Shown: in pieces, positions 9,901 to 16,346 of the stretch
Position numbering within the stretch: position 1 is the stretch's first letter
Layout of the letters: each line of letters opens with the position of its first letter
Assembly: GCA_937876055.1 (NCBI GenBank)
Contig: CALEIW010000051.1
Coordinates: 1-36,001, forward strand
Source of the DNA: an uncultured euryarchaeote
GTDB taxonomy: Archaea; Thermoplasmatota; Poseidoniia; Poseidoniales; Thalassarchaeaceae
DNA length: 36,001 nt
Reading direction: 5' to 3'
Program-made: the position numbers and the translations under genes
Notes under the pieces: model-generated
What the model saw: the letters and a program-made list of their open reading frames with translations, nothing else
Told to the model about the DNA's origin: nothing
The model's database searches: none

Positions 9901-12532
9901 ACCAGCAGAAGATGCTGCATGGCACGCCTACCGATTGTATGTATGGGATTCAACAGCTGACCCGTTATGGGAGCCTACTCAAGAGGACTTAGATTCATTC
10001 TCTACCTACACTAGATCGGGCCTATGGTCCCGCACAAATGCGACCATAACAAGAGCGGACAATGCTGGTGTAACGGAAGAATTGCGGGATGATCGCCAAT
10101 ACCGCGCAGCAGTTGTAATTGAATACGCAGATGGGTCATTGGGCGTTCCAATGACATACCCACAAAATATTACTCCAACAGACGAGGTTCCAGCCGCTCC
10201 GGCTTGGATGACCGCAAATCCAGCTTCGGGTGGGGCGGCTGGTACCATTTTCCTAGAATGGGCTGCCTGTACTGAACTTGACCCGGATAGAGTTAGGATT
10301 TGGGCCGTGCAACAAGAAATTACCAGCGCAGTCGGACTTTCAAACCCATTCGAATTCCATTGGAGTACTGGGAACACAACCGCCTTGCAATTAGAAGGTG
10401 GAGTTCCGTATTGGTTTGCGGCGGTTTGTGTAGACGAAGCAGGACAATCATCAATCAATAATGCTACAATCATCGGTCCAGTGGTTACCGCAGGTGGCCT
10501 CGATGATGGAATTCCGCCGATGCCGATTACTGGAACAACAGCTATCGACGTGCCGAACGATGAAGGCGGTAGAATCAATGTCTCTTGGGATGCAAATACT
10601 GAGGAGGACTGTACCTATTACACTGTATATGTTCTACCAGCCTCCGGATTCCAAGCCCCTGCAACGGTAGATGGTTGGCCCGTTGCAGGATATACAGATA
10701 ATTGTGAAACGACTTCAATCATTATTGATTCATTGGGTGAAAGTCGCCTAATCGATGGAATAGTCTACTGGATAGGAGTCGTAGCCTTTGATGATTGGGG
10801 CAATGGTGACGTCGACAACGTCCTCGTAGTAGATGCTACTCCAGAGGCTGATTTCGACGGCGAAGCAATACCTCCAGATCGAGTCACTGGACTCGATGCC
10901 TGGGATTATCCAGATGATGACGGTTCAGCCATTGATATTCGCTGGAATCGCTCATCAGCTGATGACTTCTCATTCTACACAGTTTGGGTATCTGAGTACC
11001 CATTGAACAATGTAACCGAGATTTGGGAATCCTGCAGTGAAAACCCATCTGATTGTGGTTTAGTAGTCATTAACCAGCGTCAGTTTGGAGCCAACTTCCA
11101 ATTAGAATATACTGCAGAAAGTGCTCTTTATGGAAGCTCTGTAGATACTTTAGAAGTAGGTCCAATCCAATCTATGATTCCTCTCTATGTCACTGTAACT
11201 ATTCATGATATATCTGGAAATGTGCACCTAAGTGGCTTATCGGAACATATGGTCTTAGTTACTCCAATGGATAACCGCGGAGATGTATCTCCGCCCGATC
11301 GACTCCAAGCTCCGGTACTCAGAGATAGGCCAAATGATGCTGGAAATGCGATGTTCGTAGAATTCCCATCAAGTGACGCCTCTGACATCGCAGAATATTG
11401 GATTTACGCGGTAATCGATACTCCGGTTCTGTTGCAAAGAACCGATGACCTACAACCCGCAATGGTCGTTGATAGAGAACAGGACCTTCCAGTCCTGCTA
11501 ACCGAGTTCTCAGCCTATGGAGATGACATTGCTACGCCATTGGTACCAAACCGTCGAATCTATGTTGCAGTGGTAGCAGTTGATTCGTCAGGCAATGCTT
11601 GGACGGACAATCTCGCCAGTACTTGGATAGAACTTTCAGACGAACTATCCGCAGACCCGTGTCCAGAATGTCCAGATGTTAGTGGAATTAGGGCCAGTTG
11701 GAATGCTGCAGGTTCTCTAATAGAGGTGACCTGGGATAATGCCGAGGATCCAATGTATGCAAGTTACTACGCCTTTGTCAGCCTAGAATCGTTCGATGAC
11801 ACTAGAAACGCTTCTCTGGTTAAGTCTGCTATGAGAGATACGATATTGATTCTCAATGAATTCAATGGTGATATGATCGACCGTGAAGAGACATATTGGA
11901 TTGAGATTGTAACCTATAATGGAGAAGTTCACACATTCTATGCCGACCCAGTAGAAGTTCCACCTTGGGAAGAATCCAGCTTTGGTACTACCCAACCAGG
12001 TGATGATGCCGCAGGTGAGTCCTGGGTCGATAGAATACTAGCAGGCGACATGAACATGGTAATTATTGCACTCTCAGTAGTAATGTTCCTAATCGGTGCA
12101 ATGATGTTCATCAGGCCAAGAGGAGATTCTGCTCCTGAGCCTTGGGAGATGGGCGCCCTAGAAGTCGAGTTGGAAGAGCAAATGGAGCGGGAGGCGGCTG
12201 GCCTTACCGATGACGAAGACTTCGGCGCTGATGAATTGGAAATTGATGAGGGACTAGTCGCTAATGCTAGGCGTAAGGAAGGCGACTCTTCAGATGAAAG
12301 CAAGAGCGATTACACCGAGACTATGGCTAGTGCAGGAGCCCCATTGGAAGAGGAACTAGAGCCAACGCCATCCGCAGATAGTGGCGTTATGGACGAATTA
12401 CTCGGGGATGAAGAAGAGCTAGACCTTGGTGATCTTGATGACATGGCAGACGATCTAAACTTCGATGATTTTGATGAAGAAGAATCAGAAGACGATGATA
12501 TTGACACATCTTTCTTAGACGAAATGCTCTGA
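3947..12532 (+). CDS. Giant secreted beta-propeller / FN3-like surface protein with membrane anchor and acidic tail
   Basis: A 2861-residue protein. Residues 1-30 are a signal peptide (basic start, hydrophobic core, then SAYSD). From about 180 to 1870 it is made of short blade-like repeats of the type DDNENVWIGTSNAGVLRL and GTIWAGGDFGLTLID, matching the ligand-sensing 'two-component regulator propeller' style, enough for several propellers. From about 1960 to 2690 there are about six fibronectin-III-like modules, several opening with a PNDGG-type motif (near 1965, 2203, 2320, 2461). Residues about 2700-2724 form one membrane helix followed by arginines. The last 135 residues are extremely acidic and should face the cytoplasm. 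No kinase or enzyme domain is seen. A role in adhesion, sensing or binding of polymers is possible, but function is not established. The pab genes follow 45 bp downstream. Confidence 0.85.
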   Translation: MSNPRQLLSKRKSALLLATLMVLLPWSAYSDVNQLESEQEIREVSQAAWGASGSNDTGWIDLVATGADPDNGSYAYSDLFLPFAPGAQISNLTFEIAVNGSAGYWANEPQITLMDTQTPILDWRGYGDIGQQNEMQNNPPSVLNGTLSTYLKPNSISDASWELPAGATLTDMVIEALRPADPMVSYSAVDIHIHDSAVNPNDGRLYILLDDDLLHLDARSQKPIVDIETGITGRSLAIDSDAGTLLIGTEDGSVLSRSLFDSSEMPNLREPTGLQNAGIYSISVDDYGTIWAAGNCSIHFKPIGEEVWSEYDYCPTINIETPSDMMIIGDSVYLATTNAGVHILNYITSSSSGSVSVSVDSQTDWSTQNFLSSDQITELEVVGNHLLIATADSGINRRDLTAQSWIATWSTNNWLASNQIHGLSLTPGWLHILAGTTVHAYDTNSLIFQSQNQLSQLGLYGNGAMAIAWPAHPSRGPISSTALFSDDSGTLGMQIAENPTGTLTLVSGPSIDGMDVVSRIDDGESGEIWVASGRIIDRYDEADRAWKTPIDIRDYVSNPGQIVAIQQDDNENVWIGTSNAGVLRLENTDGSYIGTVSGLSSNDVSSLAFDDTNGYLVVGHSQSGISIIDTNQMTLVDTITTSDGLDSDFVNSVATRFGIAYMATPDKGVMRVELSTSTIIGSWQSLGADDLDATPVAVDGDVVYIGLYEFGILVVDRLTGDISDLWNQDTNSLPDDDVLSLEMDDFGGLLVGSQGSFSRYDGSTWTTLTTSGSWWNRPSVFYDVTSDGDGLYAGTNRGACKWNWQYQFQDCVSSGDGLESRFVYTIEMLAPDRAYTGGNQGAGIVNMDNFSVIETWTAGDDTQRARTVKVDDILYLGFENTGIARYDLINNEWLTTWDGDQGYINDDDVTALVPGQTYGTIWAGGDFGLTLIDVINDVVLISWDRGSNPNGPTLSNSIPADIEIYGDILHYSTQRSTSWWGGGSDSIYRINLTTNTSLTAIEVDDRTGWNGVINGIGIVDDQLWIGIRPTQTWNDGDGTIVRWNMTNESWEDDLSTIGNVLRVNARFLGECFPLNTSSCELWVAYGNFILRRFNADTMTLLDEWTDVDGPIRGMEEYQGEYLFASMNGILRWDPVNETWLDSWTPGDGLPSNTEEEFYSMKVIGTDLWVGNMESSGWNSNAQILRKDGTTGNWSSWDLGTGDIPGGYAADIGICDDIVHVAIGARFWWGNQGGVARYDLVDHDSDSITNEWISAMTSGSSGLSNNDPRAVTCDEANEILYIAYDTEGVGIDRYNYNTDTYLSILTAADGISEDRIFPGGLLHDNNVLLAAHQYDNQGGISRLITSGTATANGQVLDPGMDGCSIDRAPSSTGQVIYAIGRSGQTTGLNRVDRLDSSGLIASGYDELAGLTSGRVLEIISNDTHVWVTSALDSSSFHGSSILQGEILANGSVRWEYGYNFQQDVVNEMTLDGETLWVTTAGRGLKAIDLKQRRIVSTPPALHAQMDGMIIQNNTMYVGLMGNEGSAAGFQTFDTNNRQWGYGSLIAGLPSNLVRDFMVYGDHIMIATHGGIGMYNTTRDDWDNPITTIDGLPSPIITHLHSINTTIQGGGKVLAGGAAGVTVLHESNLTVLNTLGFNDGLMGNTVSGITEAGPISRVVQNPDGTNSTIYHDAAIFISHNGQGPTRPGVAAWDLATDMANGTYNIDMIPSNDVRAIVADDWGVHVATDVAPLVHWNGSMMQMETGVSTSSLLSWPPYEMHSDGQYLVVMSPRGLDVVDVVGRHEVVSNRVITGLQGGHIDFSGFYAVGNDGLHVYKPTVSLQETARENQRRADPLTLLYSGRTWDITNTTHPGMATVLVTPDNPIQIPESSSTSAPGTLPMHVETMTMLAPQRGAWVWARSTSLNYTGSWDLAASNGGIQQAFQSAISAVGPGTSSAILHVQMQSPQDGAMQVRITYDWERIEVPTVITNLVDRPNDGGGVIEASWLPAEDAAWHAYRLYVWDSTADPLWEPTQEDLDSFSTYTRSGLWSRTNATITRADNAGVTEELRDDRQYRAAVVIEYADGSLGVPMTYPQNITPTDEVPAAPAWMTANPASGGAAGTIFLEWAACTELDPDRVRIWAVQQEITSAVGLSNPFEFHWSTGNTTALQLEGGVPYWFAAVCVDEAGQSSINNATIIGPVVTAGGLDDGIPPMPITGTTAIDVPNDEGGRINVSWDANTEEDCTYYTVYVLPASGFQAPATVDGWPVAGYTDNCETTSIIIDSLGESRLIDGIVYWIGVVAFDDWGNGDVDNVLVVDATPEADFDGEAIPPDRVTGLDAWDYPDDDGSAIDIRWNRSSADDFSFYTVWVSEYPLNNVTEIWESCSENPSDCGLVVINQRQFGANFQLEYTAESALYGSSVDTLEVGPIQSMIPLYVTVTIHDISGNVHLSGLSEHMVLVTPMDNRGDVSPPDRLQAPVLRDRPNDAGNAMFVEFPSSDASDIAEYWIYAVIDTPVLLQRTDDLQPAMVVDREQDLPVLLTEFSAYGDDIATPLVPNRRIYVAVVAVDSSGNAWTDNLASTWIELSDELSADPCPECPDVSGIRASWNAAGSLIEVTWDNAEDPMYASYYAFVSLESFDDTRNASLVKSAMRDTILILNEFNGDMIDREETYWIEIVTYNGEVHTFYADPVEVPPWEESSFGTTQPGDDAAGESWVDRILAGDMNMVIIALSVVMFLIGAMMFIRPRGDSAPEPWEMGALEVELEEQMEREAAGLTDDEDFGADELEIDEGLVANARRKEGDSSDESKSDYTETMASAGAPLEEELEPTPSADSGVMDELLGDEEELDLGDLDDMADDLNFDDFDEEESEDDDIDTSFLDEML

Positions 12533-12576
12533 TTGTATCAGCATCGGGTTGAAGCCCTATTCATCTATCGAGGTCT

Positions 12577-13356
12577 ATGGATGGCGATCCCCGTTCCGAG
12601 GTATTCACCACCATCGCTTGGGATGGCGGGTCCCGGCTATTAGCAGCCGACTTGCATATCGCTCGTCTTTTTCGACACGCTGAGAGATTAGGATTCAATC
12701 TTCCAAACAACCTAACGGAACTTATCTTCGAATCGCTCAGTAAGGCAGAGATTCCGGGCGAATCAGTGGTTGGAGAAAATCAGGCGCCATTTTTGATTAA
12801 GATCGGAGTCAATCCAAACGGTGACGTCAAATTAATTCCTAGAGTGAACGGAAAATGGCCCAATCCAATGAGAGCAATTAGTCTTGCAGCACCTCGATGG
12901 GAGGTTTCAGTAAGAGGAACTAAACACGGCGATTGGCAACCATATTTTGATGCTCGAGAGGTAGCGAATGAGCATGGAGCGGATGTATCTCTTCTATTCG
13001 ATGGAGAGATTCTAATTGATGGAGATAGGTGTATGCCTATTCTGCTGGATAACGATGGAGTTGCTTACTATCCAAAGCCCTCGGAAGGCGCACTAGACTC
13101 TGTTACTCTAGAACAAATCAGAGAAGGTATCGAGAGTGCTGGAGTACCAGTTAGGGAAGCTAGACTGACTCTACCAATGTTGCTACGGGCTTCTGAGATG
13201 ATAGTCTTAGGAAGTGGCTTAGGTGTTCAGGCATTAGGTGAAATTGATGGAAGGCAAATCGGCCAACCAAATGGTAGATTGTATCAAGCGGCCTACAACG
13301 CTTGGATGAATCGATTACAGACCGCATGGATGAGATTAGAAGATTTGGAGGACTGA
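12577..13356 (+). CDS. pabC: Class IV aminotransferase-fold PLP enzyme, probable aminodeoxychorismate lyase
   Basis: It probably splits 4-amino-4-deoxychorismate into p-aminobenzoate and pyruvate, the step after the enzyme encoded next door. The class IV fold is recognisable: an N-terminal HIARLFRHAERLGF helix, the PLP lysine K116 in VRGTKHGDW, then an ADVSLLFDGEILIDGD segment and a C-terminal GSGLGVQALGEIDG strand-loop. Family members usually have a glutamate in the VTEG-like motif. Here it is aspartate (D148), a change that may alter cofactor handling. Length 259 fits. GAGGT sits five bases upstream of the ATG. The stop is one base from the PabB-PabA start, so the two are surely cotranscribed. 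D-amino-acid or branched-chain aminotransferase activity is the alternative, made less likely by the neighbour. Confidence 0.8.
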   Translation: MDGDPRSEVFTTIAWDGGSRLLAADLHIARLFRHAERLGFNLPNNLTELIFESLSKAEIPGESVVGENQAPFLIKIGVNPNGDVKLIPRVNGKWPNPMRAISLAAPRWEVSVRGTKHGDWQPYFDAREVANEHGADVSLLFDGEILIDGDRCMPILLDNDGVAYYPKPSEGALDSVTLEQIREGIESAGVPVREARLTLPMLLRASEMIVLGSGLGVQALGEIDGRQIGQPNGRLYQAAYNAWMNRLQTAWMRLEDLED

Positions 13357-13357
13357 A

Positions 13358-15604
13358 ATGCGAGTAATTGAACGAACAGAGGATAACTCGCATGAATCCC
13401 CTCTAATTTCCATGTTGCAGGCTAGAACCCGTGAAGGGGATGAATTGCTTCTTCATTCAGGCGGACCTGTAACTGACCTGTCACAAAAGTCCATGCTTCC
13501 AGCCTTGGATAGCATTCGCTTTCTTTTCTTCGAACCGTACGGAGAAGATGCCCCCACAGGTTCTGCGCTTCGTGGTGAAATACACCTAGGAAATCCTTCT
13601 CCGCTGAACTTAGTTCGTCAGCGACTAGTAGAAGGGCGATGGCATACAGAAGAGGAGTATAATCCAGCAACATTAGAGCAAGCCTTGTCTATTGTCGCTG
13701 AGCATGAAATAGAAGTAGAACAGAATGAACAACACTCGATTACTCCAGGTGGATTCGCTGGCTTACTTGGATATGATTTAGGTCGTTGGTCAAATTCTAT
13801 TCGATTGGCGAATACACCTGAACCTGGCACGCTACTAGGCGTTTTGTGGCGATGTGATGCATGGTGGATACACGAACGTGCTAACAATCAATTGCGATTA
13901 ATTGCGATTGAGGGGCATCAATGGTTAGAGCAAGAATCGCCCAAATTTTCGGACTTACAAACGCCAGCCAAACCAGAATCAATAGTACCCGATAGCGAGA
14001 GCGATTCTGAACATGCGAGAAAGGTCGAAAAAATCCGTGAATCGATTCGTGGCGGCCATCTATATCAGGTGAATTATGGCCGCAGATGGCAAGCTGAAAT
14101 GTCTGGTCAACCGTGGGATACATTCCTTAGAATGACCCATTCTAATCCCGCTCCTTTCTCCTCATGGCTGTACTTAGCAGATCACGGTTGGGCAGTCGCC
14201 TCAGCCTCTCCAGAGAGATTGATGCGCCTTGAATCTGGAATTGTCTCAACCAGACCAATAAAGGGAACGAGGGCGAGGGGAAAGAACGAGAAGGAAGATT
14301 CTGCTCTAAGGTTAGAATTAGCATCATCAGAAAAAGAAATGGCCGAGCACTTGATGTTGGTAGATTTGGAACGGCACGACCTTTCTTCTGTTTGTCAGAG
14401 TGGTAGTGTACATTGGTCTGACTGCCGAATTGAAGCTTTGGCAAATGTGCAACATTTGGTTTCCGGAGTAGAGGGAAAAATTAGTCCTAACAATAGTGCT
14501 GGAAAATCTTTGGCTGCCCTATTCCCAGGTGGCTCAATCACCGGTTGCCCAAAGGTTGTGACTATGGCAGCCATCGACCAACTAGAGGGTTCGCCGAGGA
14601 GTGCTTGGACAGGATCAATCGGCCATCTCAACCAAAGCGCTGGACAAGCCGATTGGAATATCCTAATTCGAACTATGGAGGCTCGCAGTGGCCCGGAATC
14701 ATGGTATGCTACGGTTCAAGCAGGTGGAGGCGTTGTAATCGATTCAAATCCTGCCCACGAGGTTGAGGAAGCACGCTGGAAGGCGGCTGCAGTAACCGAA
14801 GCGACGTGGGGGTTCCGAACTGGATTCAGTAATGAAGAATTACCCGAGAGAGAAGTTGGCATACTTCCTCTCCCCAAGGTCAAAGGAGCATTGGGTAGAA
14901 TATCTCCTGGAGTTCCAAAGGAATCCAATTCGGAAATCGATTATCACGTTCTCTTAGTGGACAACCTCGATTCCTTCACAAACAATATCGCAGAATCGCT
15001 ACATCGGCTCGGAGCAAAGGTGACAATCGTTGAGGGCAGACCAGTTGAAAAAATCGATACAAAAACTCAAGTCAACACTTGGTTAGACATTTACCGTCCT
15101 ACACATATCATAATTGGACCGGGTCCTTCTCGCCCAGAAGTTTCTCCTCTAAGCATGGAAATTGCCCACAGAGCCTTGCAAAACAGATTGAAAATCCTTG
15201 ATGCCCCAATTCCATTACTAGGTTGGTGTCTGGGTCATCAAGCGATTGGTCTTGCAGCAGGATGGAATCTAATTGAATCTCCTCTGGGAGCAGTTCATGG
15301 AGTACCATCAAGAATCACTCATGACGGCTCAGGTCTGTTCCAACATGCCGCAGAGGAGGTTGTAATGATGCGCTACAATAGCTTGGTTCTAGAGGCGACG
15401 AATGAGGACATCGTAGCAAATTCATGGGATGAATCTGGAAGTCTGATTATGGGGTTAAGTCATCCTTCTCTTCCGATAGAGGGAGTACAATTCCACCCTG
15501 AATCAGTCGGCAGTCCAGATGGACTAGCATTGCTTAGATCATTCCTTAAATTCTCAAACAAAGTTACCAAGTTTGAGCCCAACAAACAGGTTAGAAGACC
15601 GTAG
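13358..15604 (+). CDS. pabB: Aminodeoxychorismate synthase, fused PabB-PabA
   Basis: It makes 4-amino-4-deoxychorismate from chorismate and glutamine for p-aminobenzoate, hence a folate-type cofactor. Residues about 1-490 are the chorismate-binding domain, with SASPERLMRL, the PIKGTRARG signature (K302) and GGSITGCPKVVTM. The lysine in PIKGT is typical of PabB, whereas anthranilate synthase has alanine there, so I prefer PabB over TrpE. After a linker, residues about 525-740 are a class I glutamine amidotransferase with the LLVDNLDSFTNNI start and the triad C624 (GWCLGHQ), H713 and E715 (FHPES). The B-then-A fusion makes ammonia channelling within one chain likely. It is one base after the pabC-like gene. 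Confidence 0.9.
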   Translation: MRVIERTEDNSHESPLISMLQARTREGDELLLHSGGPVTDLSQKSMLPALDSIRFLFFEPYGEDAPTGSALRGEIHLGNPSPLNLVRQRLVEGRWHTEEEYNPATLEQALSIVAEHEIEVEQNEQHSITPGGFAGLLGYDLGRWSNSIRLANTPEPGTLLGVLWRCDAWWIHERANNQLRLIAIEGHQWLEQESPKFSDLQTPAKPESIVPDSESDSEHARKVEKIRESIRGGHLYQVNYGRRWQAEMSGQPWDTFLRMTHSNPAPFSSWLYLADHGWAVASASPERLMRLESGIVSTRPIKGTRARGKNEKEDSALRLELASSEKEMAEHLMLVDLERHDLSSVCQSGSVHWSDCRIEALANVQHLVSGVEGKISPNNSAGKSLAALFPGGSITGCPKVVTMAAIDQLEGSPRSAWTGSIGHLNQSAGQADWNILIRTMEARSGPESWYATVQAGGGVVIDSNPAHEVEEARWKAAAVTEATWGFRTGFSNEELPEREVGILPLPKVKGALGRISPGVPKESNSEIDYHVLLVDNLDSFTNNIAESLHRLGAKVTIVEGRPVEKIDTKTQVNTWLDIYRPTHIIIGPGPSRPEVSPLSMEIAHRALQNRLKILDAPIPLLGWCLGHQAIGLAAGWNLIESPLGAVHGVPSRITHDGSGLFQHAAEEVVMMRYNSLVLEATNEDIVANSWDESGSLIMGLSHPSLPIEGVQFHPESVGSPDGLALLRSFLKFSNKVTKFEPNKQVRRP

Positions 15605-15642
15605 CGTTGAAGGAGCGATGTTCGGTGGCGAGGTTGACGTCT

Positions 15643-16005
15643 ATGCCAGTCTGTCGCATGTGCACCCAAAACTACCCGAACTCTCAGTTCGTTAGTGGTA
15701 ATGGCCCCCGCTACCAGGTTTGCGTTCGTTGTGCTACCGAGAACGATATGTTGGCAGAAGGTGAGGAAACCGCGCTATACTCAGACGAGTTAGTTCGAGC
15801 ACGTTCGGCACTTTTGGCTCGCCGCTTCAGGCCGTGGGGTTTTCTTCTTGCAGGTTGGTTACTATTCTTCTCATTTGGAACGGGGATCGAATTGTGGTCA
15901 AATCTACTTTTGGGCGCTCTAATTATTGGGACTTTAGCGACTCCAGTTCTCCATTTCATGGGCTCTACAAAATTCCGAGCAGAACTCGCGGCACTGACTC
16001 CTTGA
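15643..16005 (+). CDS. Small zinc-ribbon protein with two membrane helices
   Basis: I do not recognise a family. The N-terminus has CRMC and, about 20 residues later, CVRC, a pair of CxxC knuckles typical of a zinc ribbon. A helical, charged stretch and then RRFRPW lead into two hydrophobic helices separated by a short turn, and the chain ends soon after. This suggests a small inner-membrane protein with the ribbon in the cytoplasm. An upstream TTG (15607) is open, but the ATG at 15643 immediately precedes the ribbon and has GAGG about ten bases before it. It lies 38 bp after the PabB-PabA gene, so probable cotranscription. No functional link to folate synthesis can be shown. Confidence 0.65.
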   Translation: MPVCRMCTQNYPNSQFVSGNGPRYQVCVRCATENDMLAEGEETALYSDELVRARSALLARRFRPWGFLLAGWLLFFSFGTGIELWSNLLLGALIIGTLATPVLHFMGSTKFRAELAALTP

Positions 16006-16026
16006 AGGAAAATTATCCAAAAATAG

Positions 16027-16318
16027 CCCGAATCAGGCTCGGGAACTCTTGATATAGCCACGCAATGGCTGGCAAATTAGAGGGAACGGTGGGTTCCCTA
16101 TGAAAGCCCGTGAGATTGGATGCGTAAAAGAGGAGGAGCAAACGAAGTAAGACAGTATTTCCACAAAAGCCGCAAATGCAGCGCAGTGCTACGTTTAGAG
16201 TGGTTGTGGAAAGAATACCTAGTGGGCTCCCAAATAGCATCCGTAACTCCCGGAAGAATTGGGTTCGCGCAAGTACGAGCGCGAGCATTCACCGGAAAGA
16301 GAGAACAGCGGGTTCTCT
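16027..16318 (+). ncRNA. Candidate structured leader or noncoding RNA, six hairpins
   Basis: The 341-bp gap before the TSP3 gene holds six inverted repeats in a row. These are CCCGA/TCGGG (16027-16043), AGCCA/TGGCT (16056-16070), AGGGAAC/GTTCCCT with a GGTGG loop (16081-16099), a 12-bp bulged stem (16155-16166 with 16204-16218), GTTCGCGC/GCGCGAGC (16263-16286) and AGAGAAC/GTTCTCT with an AGCGG loop (16300-16318). The third and last are versions of the same 7-5-7 hairpin with a compensating G-C to A-T change. A 66-codon frame (16120-16320) is open but encodes nothing recognisable. It could be a 5' leader of the downstream gene or an independent RNA. Strand is assumed from the downstream gene. 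It does not match tRNA, 5S, SRP or RNase P hallmarks that I know. Confidence 0.4.
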
Positions 16319-16346
16319 GAACTGATATTTTGGAAGTGAAAAGAAA

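Noticed and set aside
10006..10578. 190-residue minus-strand frame inside the giant gene
   Set aside because: Low-complexity antisense shadow with no recognisable domain.
13358..15604. Anthranilate synthase (TrpE-TrpG fusion)
   Set aside because: PIKGT with lysine and the adjacent PabC-like gene favour p-aminobenzoate synthesis, and no trp gene is nearby.
16120..16320. 66-residue plus-strand frame in the hairpin-rich gap
   Set aside because: No clear ribosome-binding site, no recognisable domain, and it covers several hairpins. Kept as an alternative to test.
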